The notes under the pieces: generated by a model
What the model was told of the DNA's origin: nothing
Seen by the model: the letters and a program-made list of their open reading frames with translations, nothing else
Database searches by the model: none
Part shown: positions 50,973 through 59,826 of the stretch, piece by piece
How positions within the stretch are numbered: position 1 is the stretch's first letter
Layout: every line of letters starts with the position of its first letter
Origin: Clostridiales bacterium
Lineage (GTDB): Bacteria > Bacillota > Clostridia > Lachnospirales > Lachnospiraceae
Direction of reading: 5' to 3'
Assembly (NCBI GenBank): GCA_023663185.1
Contig: JAMPHY010000017.1
Coordinates: 1-64,000 of the forward strand
DNA length: 64,000 bases
Made by a program: the position numbers and the translations under genes

Positions 50973-53195
50973 CTAAACTTTCTTAAACTGCTGCAAGGTA
51001 CGATTCAATGCACGGACGCTTTCTTCATCCGCACCGCCCTGCTTAAGCAGTGAAATCATTGTCATTCTGCCCATCATACGCTGCAGATTCGGATTGTCCT
51101 TTACCGCGTCTGCCACGTCCCCATGGCTTGAAGCGCCTTTAGCCATCATAGCGTCGATGACTTTAGCAGCTTCGGGATTCTTCCTGATATCTTCCATCTT
51201 GTCATACACCGAATAACAGCTCTCATCCAATTCACCCTGGTCAAACCAGTTTATAACAGGCGTGGTCTGCTTATACATATAATCGGGGTTCGGCGTATCA
51301 ACCTTGCGTATAATGATGGAAGAAGTGCATTCCCCAGCCTTTGCTAACAGGGTATGCTCACCAGTTATAGGCACATTAAAGCGGAATATTTTATTCCCGG
51401 TCTGTGTAGCAAAACTTTTACTATCCACTAATAATTCCACTTCCGGTTGGTTAGTGTATATCTTTACCTCGGTCACATCCTCTGTCCTGTCTATATACCG
51501 TCCGCCTGCGATGTGAACAAAAGGCTCCTTCCTGTTCCAATATGCCTTATATAAATAGAACGTATCTTTTTTCAGCTTCCGGTCAAACGTCACAAGTCCT
51601 TTCTGGTTCTGTCCGTTCTTACCGCCTTCGTCCCTGCCGTCAGCGGCAAAATCAAACATATTCCAGACATGAGTAGCCCATAGCCACGGCCGCTTTTCAA
51701 TCATCTCAAGAATGTGTTCATGATACACGGTCTGATAACTCTCCGTATAATCTCCTTTCTCCGGTGCTGCACACTGGTACTGCGGATTCGCGTCAGCACC
51801 GTACTCTGAGAAACCGATAGCCCGTTCAGGATATTTGGCGTGGTATTCGTCAAAAAATTCCTCGTTCTGTTCCAATTCCCCCAGATACCAGCCAAAATAA
51901 AGATTATAGCTGTTTACATCCGGTATCTCCAGAATAGGACTGTCTGTTTCCAGCATGAATACATCCGCCATTGTTGTAAATCTGCTCTGGTCAAGCTTAT
52001 GACAGAGTTCATTCAACAGTCTGTGATTTTCCAACAAATCATCCGAAACAATGCCGGCTGCCGTGATTTCATTTGAAAGTCCCCAACAGACAATGGAAGG
52101 ATGATTGTAATTCTGAACTACAAGTTCCTGCATCTGACTTAAAGTATTTTCCCGACCATTTGGCATATGTAATGTGATATACGGTATCTCCGCCCACACA
52201 ATAATGCCGTTTTCATCACACATATCATAAAATTCTTGTGCATGCTGATAATGTGCCAGACGTAATGTGTTAGCGCCGATTTCTTTTATTATTTCCATAT
52301 CTTCCTGATGCATTGCAAAGGTCAATGCATTACCCGCTCCCGCACGGTCTTGATGGCGGCTTACTCCCCGCAGCGGATATGAACGGCCATTCAGAAAAAA
52401 GCCTTTTTGTGAGTCTACATGGCAGTTTCTACATCCAAAACGTACTTCTACTTCATCTCCGCTCTCTAGTTCTGCTTTCGCAGTATAGAGATATGGATCG
52501 TTCACTCCATCCCACAAGTGCACCGGATCAAGATTGAACTCTGCTTTTGCATATCCTTCTATCACGGCTTCCTGCTTCGTCTCCCCTGCGACTGTAAGCT
52601 TAACACTGTTCGGATTGCCATCCGTCCATATCTCTACTGTAACAACCGCACTTGCAGATTCTCCTTCTTTTTCAGGCAAAGTTATCACAGGCGTAACTTT
52701 TATCCCGCTTCCCCCGTAGTAATCCACAGAAAAATGGCTTTCCGGAACTATGATAAGACGTACCATACGATATAGCCCACCGTAAAAAGTAAAATCGGCT
52801 TTTTGCGGATATACATGGTCGTTATCCGAATTATCAACAGAAACAATTAATTCATTCTCCGGCTTTTCAAGTTTTTCCGTAATATCTATGCGGAACCTTG
52901 AATATCCACCTTCATGATGCGTCAGCTTTTCTCCGTTCAAATATACTTCCGCAGTCATGGCCGCGCCGTCAAATTCCAGATATGCTTTTTCTCCTGCTTT
53001 AAGTTCAGGTTTCTCCAAAACACGCCGATACCAGCAGGTTCCTCTATAATAATCATTTCCTCCGTCCTGCCCGTCTACGGCATTCCATGTATGAGGCAGT
53101 GATACGGAAACGCCTTCCGCAACCGCTGCGGCGTTTGTATCCTCCGCATTTTTTACAAAAATCCAGTCATTCTTTAATTCTGTTACCCTTCTCAC
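50973..53195 (-). CDS. GH2 family glycosidase (beta-galactosidase/beta-glucuronidase type)
   Basis: 740 residues from GTG 53195, which has AAGGAG 8 bases upstream; the longer frame would start inside an operator-like repeat. Sandwich domain (LPHTWNAVDGQDGG), immunoglobulin-like domain, and TIM barrel with acid/base Glu in WGLSNEIT and nucleophile in GFSEYGAD. NQKGLVTFDRK carries an N-x-K pattern that in GH2 contacts uronate carboxylates but also occurs in galactosidases. With UxuA/UxuB and a GPH symporter, beta-glucuronidase is attractive but unproven. No signal peptide. A helical C-terminal extension (about 70 residues) has no clear role. Confidence 0.88.
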   Translation of the reverse strand: MRRVTELKNDWIFVKNAEDTNAAAVAEGVSVSLPHTWNAVDGQDGGNDYYRGTCWYRRVLEKPELKAGEKAYLEFDGAAMTAEVYLNGEKLTHHEGGYSRFRIDITEKLEKPENELIVSVDNSDNDHVYPQKADFTFYGGLYRMVRLIIVPESHFSVDYYGGSGIKVTPVITLPEKEGESASAVVTVEIWTDGNPNSVKLTVAGETKQEAVIEGYAKAEFNLDPVHLWDGVNDPYLYTAKAELESGDEVEVRFGCRNCHVDSQKGFFLNGRSYPLRGVSRHQDRAGAGNALTFAMHQEDMEIIKEIGANTLRLAHYQHAQEFYDMCDENGIIVWAEIPYITLHMPNGRENTLSQMQELVVQNYNHPSIVCWGLSNEITAAGIVSDDLLENHRLLNELCHKLDQSRFTTMADVFMLETDSPILEIPDVNSYNLYFGWYLGELEQNEEFFDEYHAKYPERAIGFSEYGADANPQYQCAAPEKGDYTESYQTVYHEHILEMIEKRPWLWATHVWNMFDFAADGRDEGGKNGQNQKGLVTFDRKLKKDTFYLYKAYWNRKEPFVHIAGGRYIDRTEDVTEVKIYTNQPEVELLVDSKSFATQTGNKIFRFNVPITGEHTLLAKAGECTSSIIIRKVDTPNPDYMYKQTTPVINWFDQGELDESCYSVYDKMEDIRKNPEAAKVIDAMMAKGASSHGDVADAVKDNPNLQRMMGRMTMISLLKQGGADEESVRALNRTLQQFKKV

Positions 53196-53244
53196 TGTGC
53201 ATGCTCCTTTCTGATAAGATTTTTGTTCATTTAGACTAAACTCG

Positions 53245-53274
53245 TGACTAGCGAAAACTTGACTAGTGAACACT
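53245..53274. promoter_or_regulatory. Tandem 15-bp direct repeat upstream of the GH2 gene
   Basis: TGACTAGCGAAAACT immediately followed by TGACTAGTGAACACT (13 of 15 identical). A degenerate third copy may precede it. It lies in the divergent GH2/GH1 region about 50 bp from the GH2 start. Head-to-tail sites suit an AraC-type activator such as the one at 59827. Confidence 0.5.
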
Positions 53275-53478
53275 TTTCATATTTTAATTTTACAGATTAC
53301 TTCTTGGCTGTGTGTTCACCATTTCTATAATTTGTTTTAAAATTAAGGAAATTTATGAATATATTTATTTTTTTAACACCAACACGAAAAATTTTACGCA
53401 GTTCTTTTTGTTTTCATTATAATTATAATAAAGTATTGGAGACCACTTTTAAAGAATTATTACACAAGGAGGTTTTTT

Positions 53479-54846
53479 ATGGACAAATTTTCACCGGATT
53501 TTCTTTTAGGAGCCGCGACTGCAGCGCACCAGGTCGAAGGCAACAATGTAAACAGCGATTGTTGGGCAATGGAACAGATGAAATACACCAGCTATGCAGA
53601 GCCCTCTCTCGACGCAGTAGACCACTACCACCGCTACCGTGAGGATATTAAGCTCATGGCAGACGCCGGACTGAATGCCTACCGTTTTTCTATTGAATGG
53701 GCGCGTATTGAACCTGAAGAAGAACAATTTGACGACTCTGAGGCAGCACATTATCTGGATGTCATCCGCTGCTGCAAAGAACATGGGTTAGAACCAGTCA
53801 TAACCCTGCACCATTTTTCCAGCCCTAAATGGCTGATTAGTAAAGGCGGATGGGAAGCTGAATCCACGGTAGATGACTTTGCACGTTATGTCCGCTATAT
53901 TATCGGGAAGCTTGGAAGCGAACTTAATTACGTCTGCACCATTAATGAAGCCAACATGGGCGTACAGGTAGCAGCTATCGCCAAACGATATATGCTCCAA
54001 ATGCAAGCACAGGCTGCCAAAGCACAAGCTGCCAGCGCTGGCACTGCTTCCAATGCGCAAGCTTCCGGTACCGCTTCCAATGTTCAGACTGACAGCGCTG
54101 ATACATCAAGCAGCGACGGCACGGTCCAGGTCGGCATCAACTTAGACAAGATGATGGCTGGACAGAAACTTGCCGTGGAAGAAAATATGCAGGTATTCGG
54201 CGTTGAGAATCCTCAGAACTTTACTTCCATGCGAACTTCAAACGGCGATAAAATAGTATGCCGTGCGCATGAAGCGGCGCGGACAATAATTAAAGAACTT
54301 TATCCTGAGATAAAAGTAGGATTGACTTTAAGTTTGCACGATATTCAGGCCGTGCCCGGTGGAGAAGAAAATGCAGTCAACGTATGGAACGATGAATTTA
54401 CACATTATCTTCCCTATATTCAGAATGATGATTTCCTCGGCATACAGAATTATACCCGTTCTGTTATTGGAGCAGACGGCCAACTTCCTACACCTGATAA
54501 TGCAGAGCTTACTCAGATGAATTATGAATTTTATCCAGAAGCCCTCGAACATGTTATCCGAAAAGCCGCGCAGGATTTTAAAGGAGAACTAATCGTCACG
54601 GAAAATGGCGTTGCCACCAGCGACGACAAACGTCGGATTGCTTTTATAGAACAGGCTCTTAGTGGAGTACAAAACTGTATTCGTGACGGTCTTCAGGTAA
54701 AAGGATATTTCCACTGGAGCCTTTTAGACAATTTTGAATGGCAAAAAGGCTACTCCATGACTTTCGGACTGATTGCTGTGGATAGGACTACACAGACACG
54801 TAATTCCAAAGAAAGCTTATCTTATCTTGGAAGTTTTCATAAATAG
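53479..54846 (+). CDS. GH1 beta-glycosidase with a low-complexity insertion
   Basis: 455 residues, normal GH1 length. Start FLLGAATAAHQVEG; acid/base Glu in TINEANMG (NEA where most have NEP); nucleophile Glu in IVTENGVATSDD; end GYFHWSLLDNFEW. Residues about 172-216 are an Ala/Gln/Ser/Thr-rich repeat not expected in the barrel, while the segment is otherwise short of normal loop sequence. Divergent from the GH2 operon, with a strong AAGGAGG site. Probably cytoplasmic. Substrate not predictable. Confidence 0.9.
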   Translation: MDKFSPDFLLGAATAAHQVEGNNVNSDCWAMEQMKYTSYAEPSLDAVDHYHRYREDIKLMADAGLNAYRFSIEWARIEPEEEQFDDSEAAHYLDVIRCCKEHGLEPVITLHHFSSPKWLISKGGWEAESTVDDFARYVRYIIGKLGSELNYVCTINEANMGVQVAAIAKRYMLQMQAQAAKAQAASAGTASNAQASGTASNVQTDSADTSSSDGTVQVGINLDKMMAGQKLAVEENMQVFGVENPQNFTSMRTSNGDKIVCRAHEAARTIIKELYPEIKVGLTLSLHDIQAVPGGEENAVNVWNDEFTHYLPYIQNDDFLGIQNYTRSVIGADGQLPTPDNAELTQMNYEFYPEALEHVIRKAAQDFKGELIVTENGVATSDDKRRIAFIEQALSGVQNCIRDGLQVKGYFHWSLLDNFEWQKGYSMTFGLIAVDRTTQTRNSKESLSYLGSFHK

Positions 54847-54876
54847 CTCTACTTATATACATTTTTTCTTTTCATA

Positions 54877-54928
54877 AAAAACAGGAATCCGGATTTTCGT
54901 ATAAAATGAAATCCGGATTCCTGTTTTT
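54877..54928. terminator. Bidirectional terminator between GH1 and GPH genes
   Basis: A perfect stem CAGGAATCCGGATTT/AAATCCGGATTCCTG (54882-54896 and 54909-54923) with A5 before and T5 after. It can end the plus-strand GH1 transcript and the minus-strand symporter transcript. Confidence 0.92.
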
Positions 54929-54976
54929 CGTTATAGATTTTTAAGAAATGCTTATCCACAAAATTTTATGCAAGTT

Positions 54977-56461
54977 TCATTCCTTTTCCTCACCCTGTAA
55001 TGCAGCCTTCTTGTCGGCGATACGCTTCTGCACTCCCACCATTTCATCTTTATCAAGGGTACAAAGGCGCATGGCAATCAATGTGACAACCCAGCCTATA
55101 AGAGGCAGACCGTACATAAGCACCATCGTCATCCAGAAAATTCCCCCGGTTAATTCATCGGTCGGCTGCGGCATCGTCGCCCGGTATCCGATTAACGCAA
55201 CCGCTCCTGTAGCGATTAATGCGCTGGCGGAAGATACAAGCTTATCTATCAGACTGTATACGCCGGATACTACTGCCGGTATATATTTGCCGCCGCGGTC
55301 TAGTTCATAGTCGATTACGTCTGCCATAAAAGCGTTGGTTCCGGTAGTAACACACATTTTCGTGGCATTTTGTGCTAATGTTAAAATAACATAGAGAACC
55401 ATAAGCGGCATGGACGCCGAAATAGCGCGGGTGTTCCCGCCCAGATGTAAAAATACAAAGAAAAGTATCGTTGCGCATGTTACATAAATACACATATAAG
55501 TCCATGATACAATCGTCTTTTTATTTCCATGCTTTCCTGCATATTTAGCGCCTATAAAAGCGAACAGAATGGAAGGAATAATGCTTATTGTGCTAAGTGT
55601 GGTATGTATTCCCATATTGCCAATTATAATACCGCCAAGCATTGTAGTAATAATGGACTGGCTTGCCACCTGCTGAGCAATCTTATCAGATGCACCGGAT
55701 GCGATATAGCACTGCAGAGGACGGTTGTTTTTTAACACTTCCACCATATCTTTCAGCTTTAGTTTTTCCTTCTTTCCGGTAATACCCACAAAATTTTCCG
55801 GTTTATCATATTCAGAAATACCAATGCAGGTAAATATAATACCAATGGCTGATACTGCAACAGTCACCCAACAGACACTGGCTAAAAATTCCAGATTATA
55901 ACTGCCATATTTGGGCAGCAGTATCACAAAATTGACTATGCTTAAAGCAATCGGAACCACATAGTTAAAGATTGTACTCCACACGCCTACCATCGGACGC
56001 TGTTTAGGATCATTTGTCATCAGGGCATATAAAGTCTGACCTGTCATATTGTATAGCGTGTAGCCAATAATATAGATAACATACAATACTATAAAAGCCA
56101 CAGCTCCAAGCCCTTTGCCAGCCGCCCAGTTATACATCATCAATGTAGCGAATATCATAATCAGCCAGCCGCTGACCAGCAGAATACGAACTTTTCCGAA
56201 ACGGGTGTTTACCTTGTCATAAACAAAAGCAATCATCGGATCCGTAATCGCGTCAAAGATACGAGTAAAGGTCAATATCCCGCCTACCGCTACCGTTGCA
56301 ATGCCAAAGCCCAGATTGGCGCTATAACTTGCCATTCCAAGCAGACTGTAAAATCCCATACTGCAAAATGCGTTGGTTGCTACCATAATAATTTGCCACA
56401 ATTTTGCCCGACGGTACTGTACTCCATCAGTTTCAACCGGACTCACCTTACTTTGAGACAT
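54977..56461 (-). CDS. GPH family sugar:cation symporter
   Basis: 494 residues, about 12 membrane helices. Family features: FDAITDPMIAFVYDKVNTRFGKVR in the first cytoplasmic loop (D-P--G---D-T pattern) and MADVIDYELDRGGKYIPAVVSG late. The glycoside-pentoside-hexuronide family imports glucuronides, melibiose and xylosides with Na+ or H+. Its neighbours point to a uronate- or rhamnose-bearing glycoside. Confidence 0.92.
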   Translation of the reverse strand: MSQSKVSPVETDGVQYRRAKLWQIIMVATNAFCSMGFYSLLGMASYSANLGFGIATVAVGGILTFTRIFDAITDPMIAFVYDKVNTRFGKVRILLVSGWLIMIFATLMMYNWAAGKGLGAVAFIVLYVIYIIGYTLYNMTGQTLYALMTNDPKQRPMVGVWSTIFNYVVPIALSIVNFVILLPKYGSYNLEFLASVCWVTVAVSAIGIIFTCIGISEYDKPENFVGITGKKEKLKLKDMVEVLKNNRPLQCYIASGASDKIAQQVASQSIITTMLGGIIIGNMGIHTTLSTISIIPSILFAFIGAKYAGKHGNKKTIVSWTYMCIYVTCATILFFVFLHLGGNTRAISASMPLMVLYVILTLAQNATKMCVTTGTNAFMADVIDYELDRGGKYIPAVVSGVYSLIDKLVSSASALIATGAVALIGYRATMPQPTDELTGGIFWMTMVLMYGLPLIGWVVTLIAMRLCTLDKDEMVGVQKRIADKKAALQGEEKE

Positions 56462-56514
56462 ACAAAAATCCTCCTTTGAAATTGATATAAATAGCCTACG
56501 GTTCTTTTATATCA

Positions 56515-56520
56515 ATTATA
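56515..56520 (-). promoter_or_regulatory. -10 element of the GPH symporter gene
   Basis: TATAAT on the minus strand with no good -35 at 16-18 bases. Upstream is TTTCACGAAAT (around 56571-56581) and an ATGAAATA repeat. A lone -10 suggests an activator-dependent promoter. Confidence 0.4.
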
Positions 56521-56615
56521 CAAAAAAGGATTTTTAGCGTTGTTTCCTATTTCATTATTTCATTAATTATTTCGTGAAAGTTAAAAAATCTTATAACTTA
56601 AATCCATTATAAATA

Positions 56616-58223
56616 TTATACATATTTCTTTAATACTGCTCGCACCGCACCTGTGCCCGCAATCATTTCTTCCAAATAACCTATTACGGATTCTGCCATA
56701 CCCACCTCATACAGATTTACACCAAAAATCTCAGCATTTTCTAAAATAGACTTAACTGCGGTTTCTTCCACAGTTCCGCCAAGCTTTAATCCTGAAACAC
56801 AGGGACATACCGTATCCAGAAGCGGATCAGGGCTAAGTTCAAAGGCTTTACCCTCATCATTAATCCCCATCAGATAACGCAGCCATCCGGCAAACAATAA
56901 CGGAATCAATTTTAAATCTTTTACATCCAGTTGCGGATCTGCCTGATACGCTTTAATGGTCTCTCCAAAGCGGATTGCCAATTTCTGTGAAGTATCCGTA
57001 GCAATGCGCTGCGGCGTATCCGGCATGAACGGATTCGGAAACCGGACATTAATTACAGTATCAAGGAACTCTTTTGGGTCCAAAATGCTCGGATTGACAA
57101 CTACCGGCAGCCCTTCCCTATATCCCACTGCTTCTATCAGCTTCTTTAATTCCGCATCCTTCATTTCCTCGGAAATTTTCCCATATCCAAGAATACAGCC
57201 AAAAACCGCAAGACAGGTATGTAATGGATTCAGGCAGGTACACACCTTCATTTTTTCTACTTTTTCCACTGTTCCCCGCTCAGTAAATATTAACCCGCCT
57301 TTCTCAAGCTCCGGTCTTTTGTTGGGAAAGGCATCCTCAATTACCAAATACTCACATTCCTCGGCATTGACAAACGGCGCCACATAAGTATTTTTGGAAG
57401 TAACCACCGGCTCCAGATCTTCCACACCGTCCGACTTCAAAATCTGCTCTACAGAAGCATCCGGGCGCGGTGTAATCTTGTCAATCATACTCCATGGAAA
57501 AGAAACTTTGGATTTGTCATTGACATAGGTCTTAAACCCTGCATCAGCCAACCCTCTCTCCACCCAGTTATCCGCAAAAGCACTGACAGCCGCATACAGT
57601 TTATCACCGTTATGGGAACAATTATCCATGCTTACCATAGCAATAGGCTTTTCCCCCGCTTTATATCTGAAATACAGCAAAGACGCCACTTTTCCAATAT
57701 AACTTGATGGTCTGTCAGGGCCAGCCGCAAAATCAGCCGTTATCGCCGCAAGAGGTTCTCCTTTCCCATTTACAAGACTATATCCCTTTTCCGTAATAGT
57801 AAAGCTGGCAATTTGAAGAGAATCCTTTTCAAATATTTCCTTTAATCGTCCATACTCCGCACTATTTTCAGAATCCAGGATAAGAGATTCCATAACGCTG
57901 CCAACCACCGTTTTCTCAATATTCCCGTCTGCTTTTAATGTCACGGCAATACTATAATCATCATGAGGACGATTCATTTTCTCAATAATTTCATAATCAA
58001 AGCCTTCCGCTACCACCAGCCCTTTATCCAAAATACCATCATTCAAAAGCTTCTGTACCACATTTGCCTGAAATGCGCGAAAAATATTTCCTGCACCAAA
58101 ATGTATCCAAAACGGATTTTCCCTTGTCGCCTTCATAACTCTTCCGCGCTCAAATTTCGGTAGCGCATATCCAGCTGCTTCCCATTCTGACCTGTTGTGC
58201 AGCCCTTGTTCACTTAATTTCAT
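56616..58223 (-). CDS. uxuB: Fructuronate reductase (mannitol dehydrogenase family, UxuB-like)
   Basis: 535 residues from the ATG at 58223 (GGGAGGGG upstream). Long-chain mannitol dehydrogenase family: WIHFGAGNIFRAFQANVV for NAD(P) binding, VSMDNCSHNGDKL, FPWSMIDKITPRPD with the catalytic Lys, and CLNPLHTCLAVFG. It reduces D-fructuronate to D-mannonate. uxuA starts upstream in the same operon, which supports uronate over mannitol as substrate. Confidence 0.92.
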   Translation of the reverse strand: MKLSEQGLHNRSEWEAAGYALPKFERGRVMKATRENPFWIHFGAGNIFRAFQANVVQKLLNDGILDKGLVVAEGFDYEIIEKMNRPHDDYSIAVTLKADGNIEKTVVGSVMESLILDSENSAEYGRLKEIFEKDSLQIASFTITEKGYSLVNGKGEPLAAITADFAAGPDRPSSYIGKVASLLYFRYKAGEKPIAMVSMDNCSHNGDKLYAAVSAFADNWVERGLADAGFKTYVNDKSKVSFPWSMIDKITPRPDASVEQILKSDGVEDLEPVVTSKNTYVAPFVNAEECEYLVIEDAFPNKRPELEKGGLIFTERGTVEKVEKMKVCTCLNPLHTCLAVFGCILGYGKISEEMKDAELKKLIEAVGYREGLPVVVNPSILDPKEFLDTVINVRFPNPFMPDTPQRIATDTSQKLAIRFGETIKAYQADPQLDVKDLKLIPLLFAGWLRYLMGINDEGKAFELSPDPLLDTVCPCVSGLKLGGTVEETAVKSILENAEIFGVNLYEVGMAESVIGYLEEMIAGTGAVRAVLKKYV

Positions 58224-58240
58224 TGCTTTACCCCTCCCTG

Positions 58241-59314
58241 TCATTTCTCTAACTTATCCAGCATATCCCATATGCCCCACATATACATAATGCCAAGCGC
58301 TCGGTCATACAACCCATATCCGGGGCGAACATTGCCTGGCCCCTCATCCCACAGATGGCGCCCGTGATCAGGACGGATATATCCCTTAAAGCCGCAGTCA
58401 TGGTATGCCTTGATAATATCCAAAATACCCGTATCTCCATCACCGTCACGGTGGCTGGCTTCCAAAAAGTCGCCATTCGGGAAATGTTTTACATTGCGGA
58501 TATGTGCAAAGGCAATACGTTCACAGTGTTTGCGCACAATTTCTGCGACATTGTTGTTAGGATTGGCATTTAAACTTCCCGAGCATAAAGTCAGACAGTT
58601 ATATGGATCATCAACCATCTTTAGAAATTTTTCTATGGACTCCTCATCAACCAACAGACGAGGTAGACCAAAAATATCCCACGGCGGATCGTCCATATGA
58701 ATTGCCATCTTAATGTCACATTCATGGCAGACCGGCATCAAAGCATCCAAAAAACATCTCAGGTTTTCCCACAATTTTTCCTTAGTTACAGACTTGTATG
58801 CCTCAAATAATTCGTCCAGCTTACTCATACGCTCCGGTTCCCACCCCGGAAAAGTCAATCCATGCAGATTGTTTAAAATATAGTTTGCCATTTCCTTTGG
58901 ATCATTGTGAATTTTATCCGCCTCATAATATAACGCCGTGGAACCATCTCCTACTGGATGAAACATGTCTGTACGTGTCCAATCAAAAACTGGCATAAAG
59001 TTATAACAAATCACTTTAACGCCAAACTGAGATAAGTTCCGAATTGTTTGAATATAATTTTCGATATACTGGTCACGGCTGGCTGCGCCTATTTTTATAT
59101 CATCATGGACATTGACCGATTCCACTACATCCATATTGAAGCCATACGGTTCAAGCTGTTTCTGTACCTTGCCAATTTCTTCTACTTCCCATACTTCACC
59201 TGGCAGTTTATTATGCAGCGCCCAGACTATACTTGTAACACCTGGAATCTGCCTAATATCCGACAGCTTGATATTATCGTTGCCTTCTCCATACCAACGA
59301 AAACCCATTTGCAT
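58241..59314 (-). CDS. uxuA: Mannonate dehydratase UxuA
   Basis: 357 residues, TIM-barrel. N-terminus MGFRWYGEGNDNIKLSDIRQIPGV, metal-binding KMAIHMDDPPW and LCSGSLNANPNN, and C-terminal RPDHGRHLWDE. It dehydrates D-mannonate to 2-keto-3-deoxygluconate. Standard length. Followed by uxuB 18 bp later. The isomerase (uxaC) and KDG kinase/aldolase are not in the window. Confidence 0.96.
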   Translation of the reverse strand: MQMGFRWYGEGNDNIKLSDIRQIPGVTSIVWALHNKLPGEVWEVEEIGKVQKQLEPYGFNMDVVESVNVHDDIKIGAASRDQYIENYIQTIRNLSQFGVKVICYNFMPVFDWTRTDMFHPVGDGSTALYYEADKIHNDPKEMANYILNNLHGLTFPGWEPERMSKLDELFEAYKSVTKEKLWENLRCFLDALMPVCHECDIKMAIHMDDPPWDIFGLPRLLVDEESIEKFLKMVDDPYNCLTLCSGSLNANPNNNVAEIVRKHCERIAFAHIRNVKHFPNGDFLEASHRDGDGDTGILDIIKAYHDCGFKGYIRPDHGRHLWDEGPGNVRPGYGLYDRALGIMYMWGIWDMLDKLEK

Positions 59315-59401
59315 AAGAAAACCTCCTACTCGTTTATATTATGTATATTTTACTTTACTCTTTAAAATAGAATGTTTCCAAATTCATTTTTTCTTTCTCT
59401 T

Positions 59402-59449
59402 ATTCGTGACAGATTTTACAAACATTATTTTTCTAACCTAAACACGAAT
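59402..59449. promoter_or_regulatory. Spaced inverted repeat upstream of uxuA
   Basis: ATTCGTG (59402-59408) and CACGAAT (59443-59449), perfect arms 34 bases apart, in the divergent uxuA/AraC region. The core CACGAA also appears ahead of the symporter (about 56573) and GH1 (about 53388), so it may be a regulon motif. Confidence 0.35.
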
Positions 59450-59516
59450 TTAATAACACATTTTGTTCTGTATGTTGTATACTTAGATACAGCTAATCCA
59501 CGAAGGAGGACTGTTT

Positions 59517-59747
59517 ATGCACATAAAAAACAATATTGATATCTTAAATTTTCTAAAACAGATCAAGAAATGTTCTTCAGAAGTATTTTTTGAAACTAAA
59601 GAGGGGGACTGCATTGCCTTGAAATCCACCTTAAGTCAATATATTTTCTGTACAATAGCTCAAAATCCACAGTTGCTCCAAAGCGGAACTATACGCTTTG
59701 AGCAGGAAGAGGACAGAAAGCTTTTAGATAATTTCTTATGTAGTTAG
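59517..59747 (+). CDS. Small hypothetical protein upstream of the AraC regulator
   Basis: 76 residues with a strong GAAGGAGG site. No membrane segment or signal. Features: NIDILNFLKQIKKCSSEVFFETKEGDCIALKSTLSQYIF, which reads as a compact alpha/beta domain. I recall similar short proteins of Lachnospiraceae (often misnamed polyA polymerase) beside sugar operons, without known function. It ends 79 bp before the AraC gene and may share its transcript. Confidence 0.75.
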   Translation: MHIKNNIDILNFLKQIKKCSSEVFFETKEGDCIALKSTLSQYIFCTIAQNPQLLQSGTIRFEQEEDRKLLDNFLCS

Positions 59748-59826
59748 TTATACGGCGACCAAACTATGCAAAATGAAAAGATGCTGGCTCCGTTATGTAT
59801 GGAATGCAGCTCGGAAATGAGGAAAT

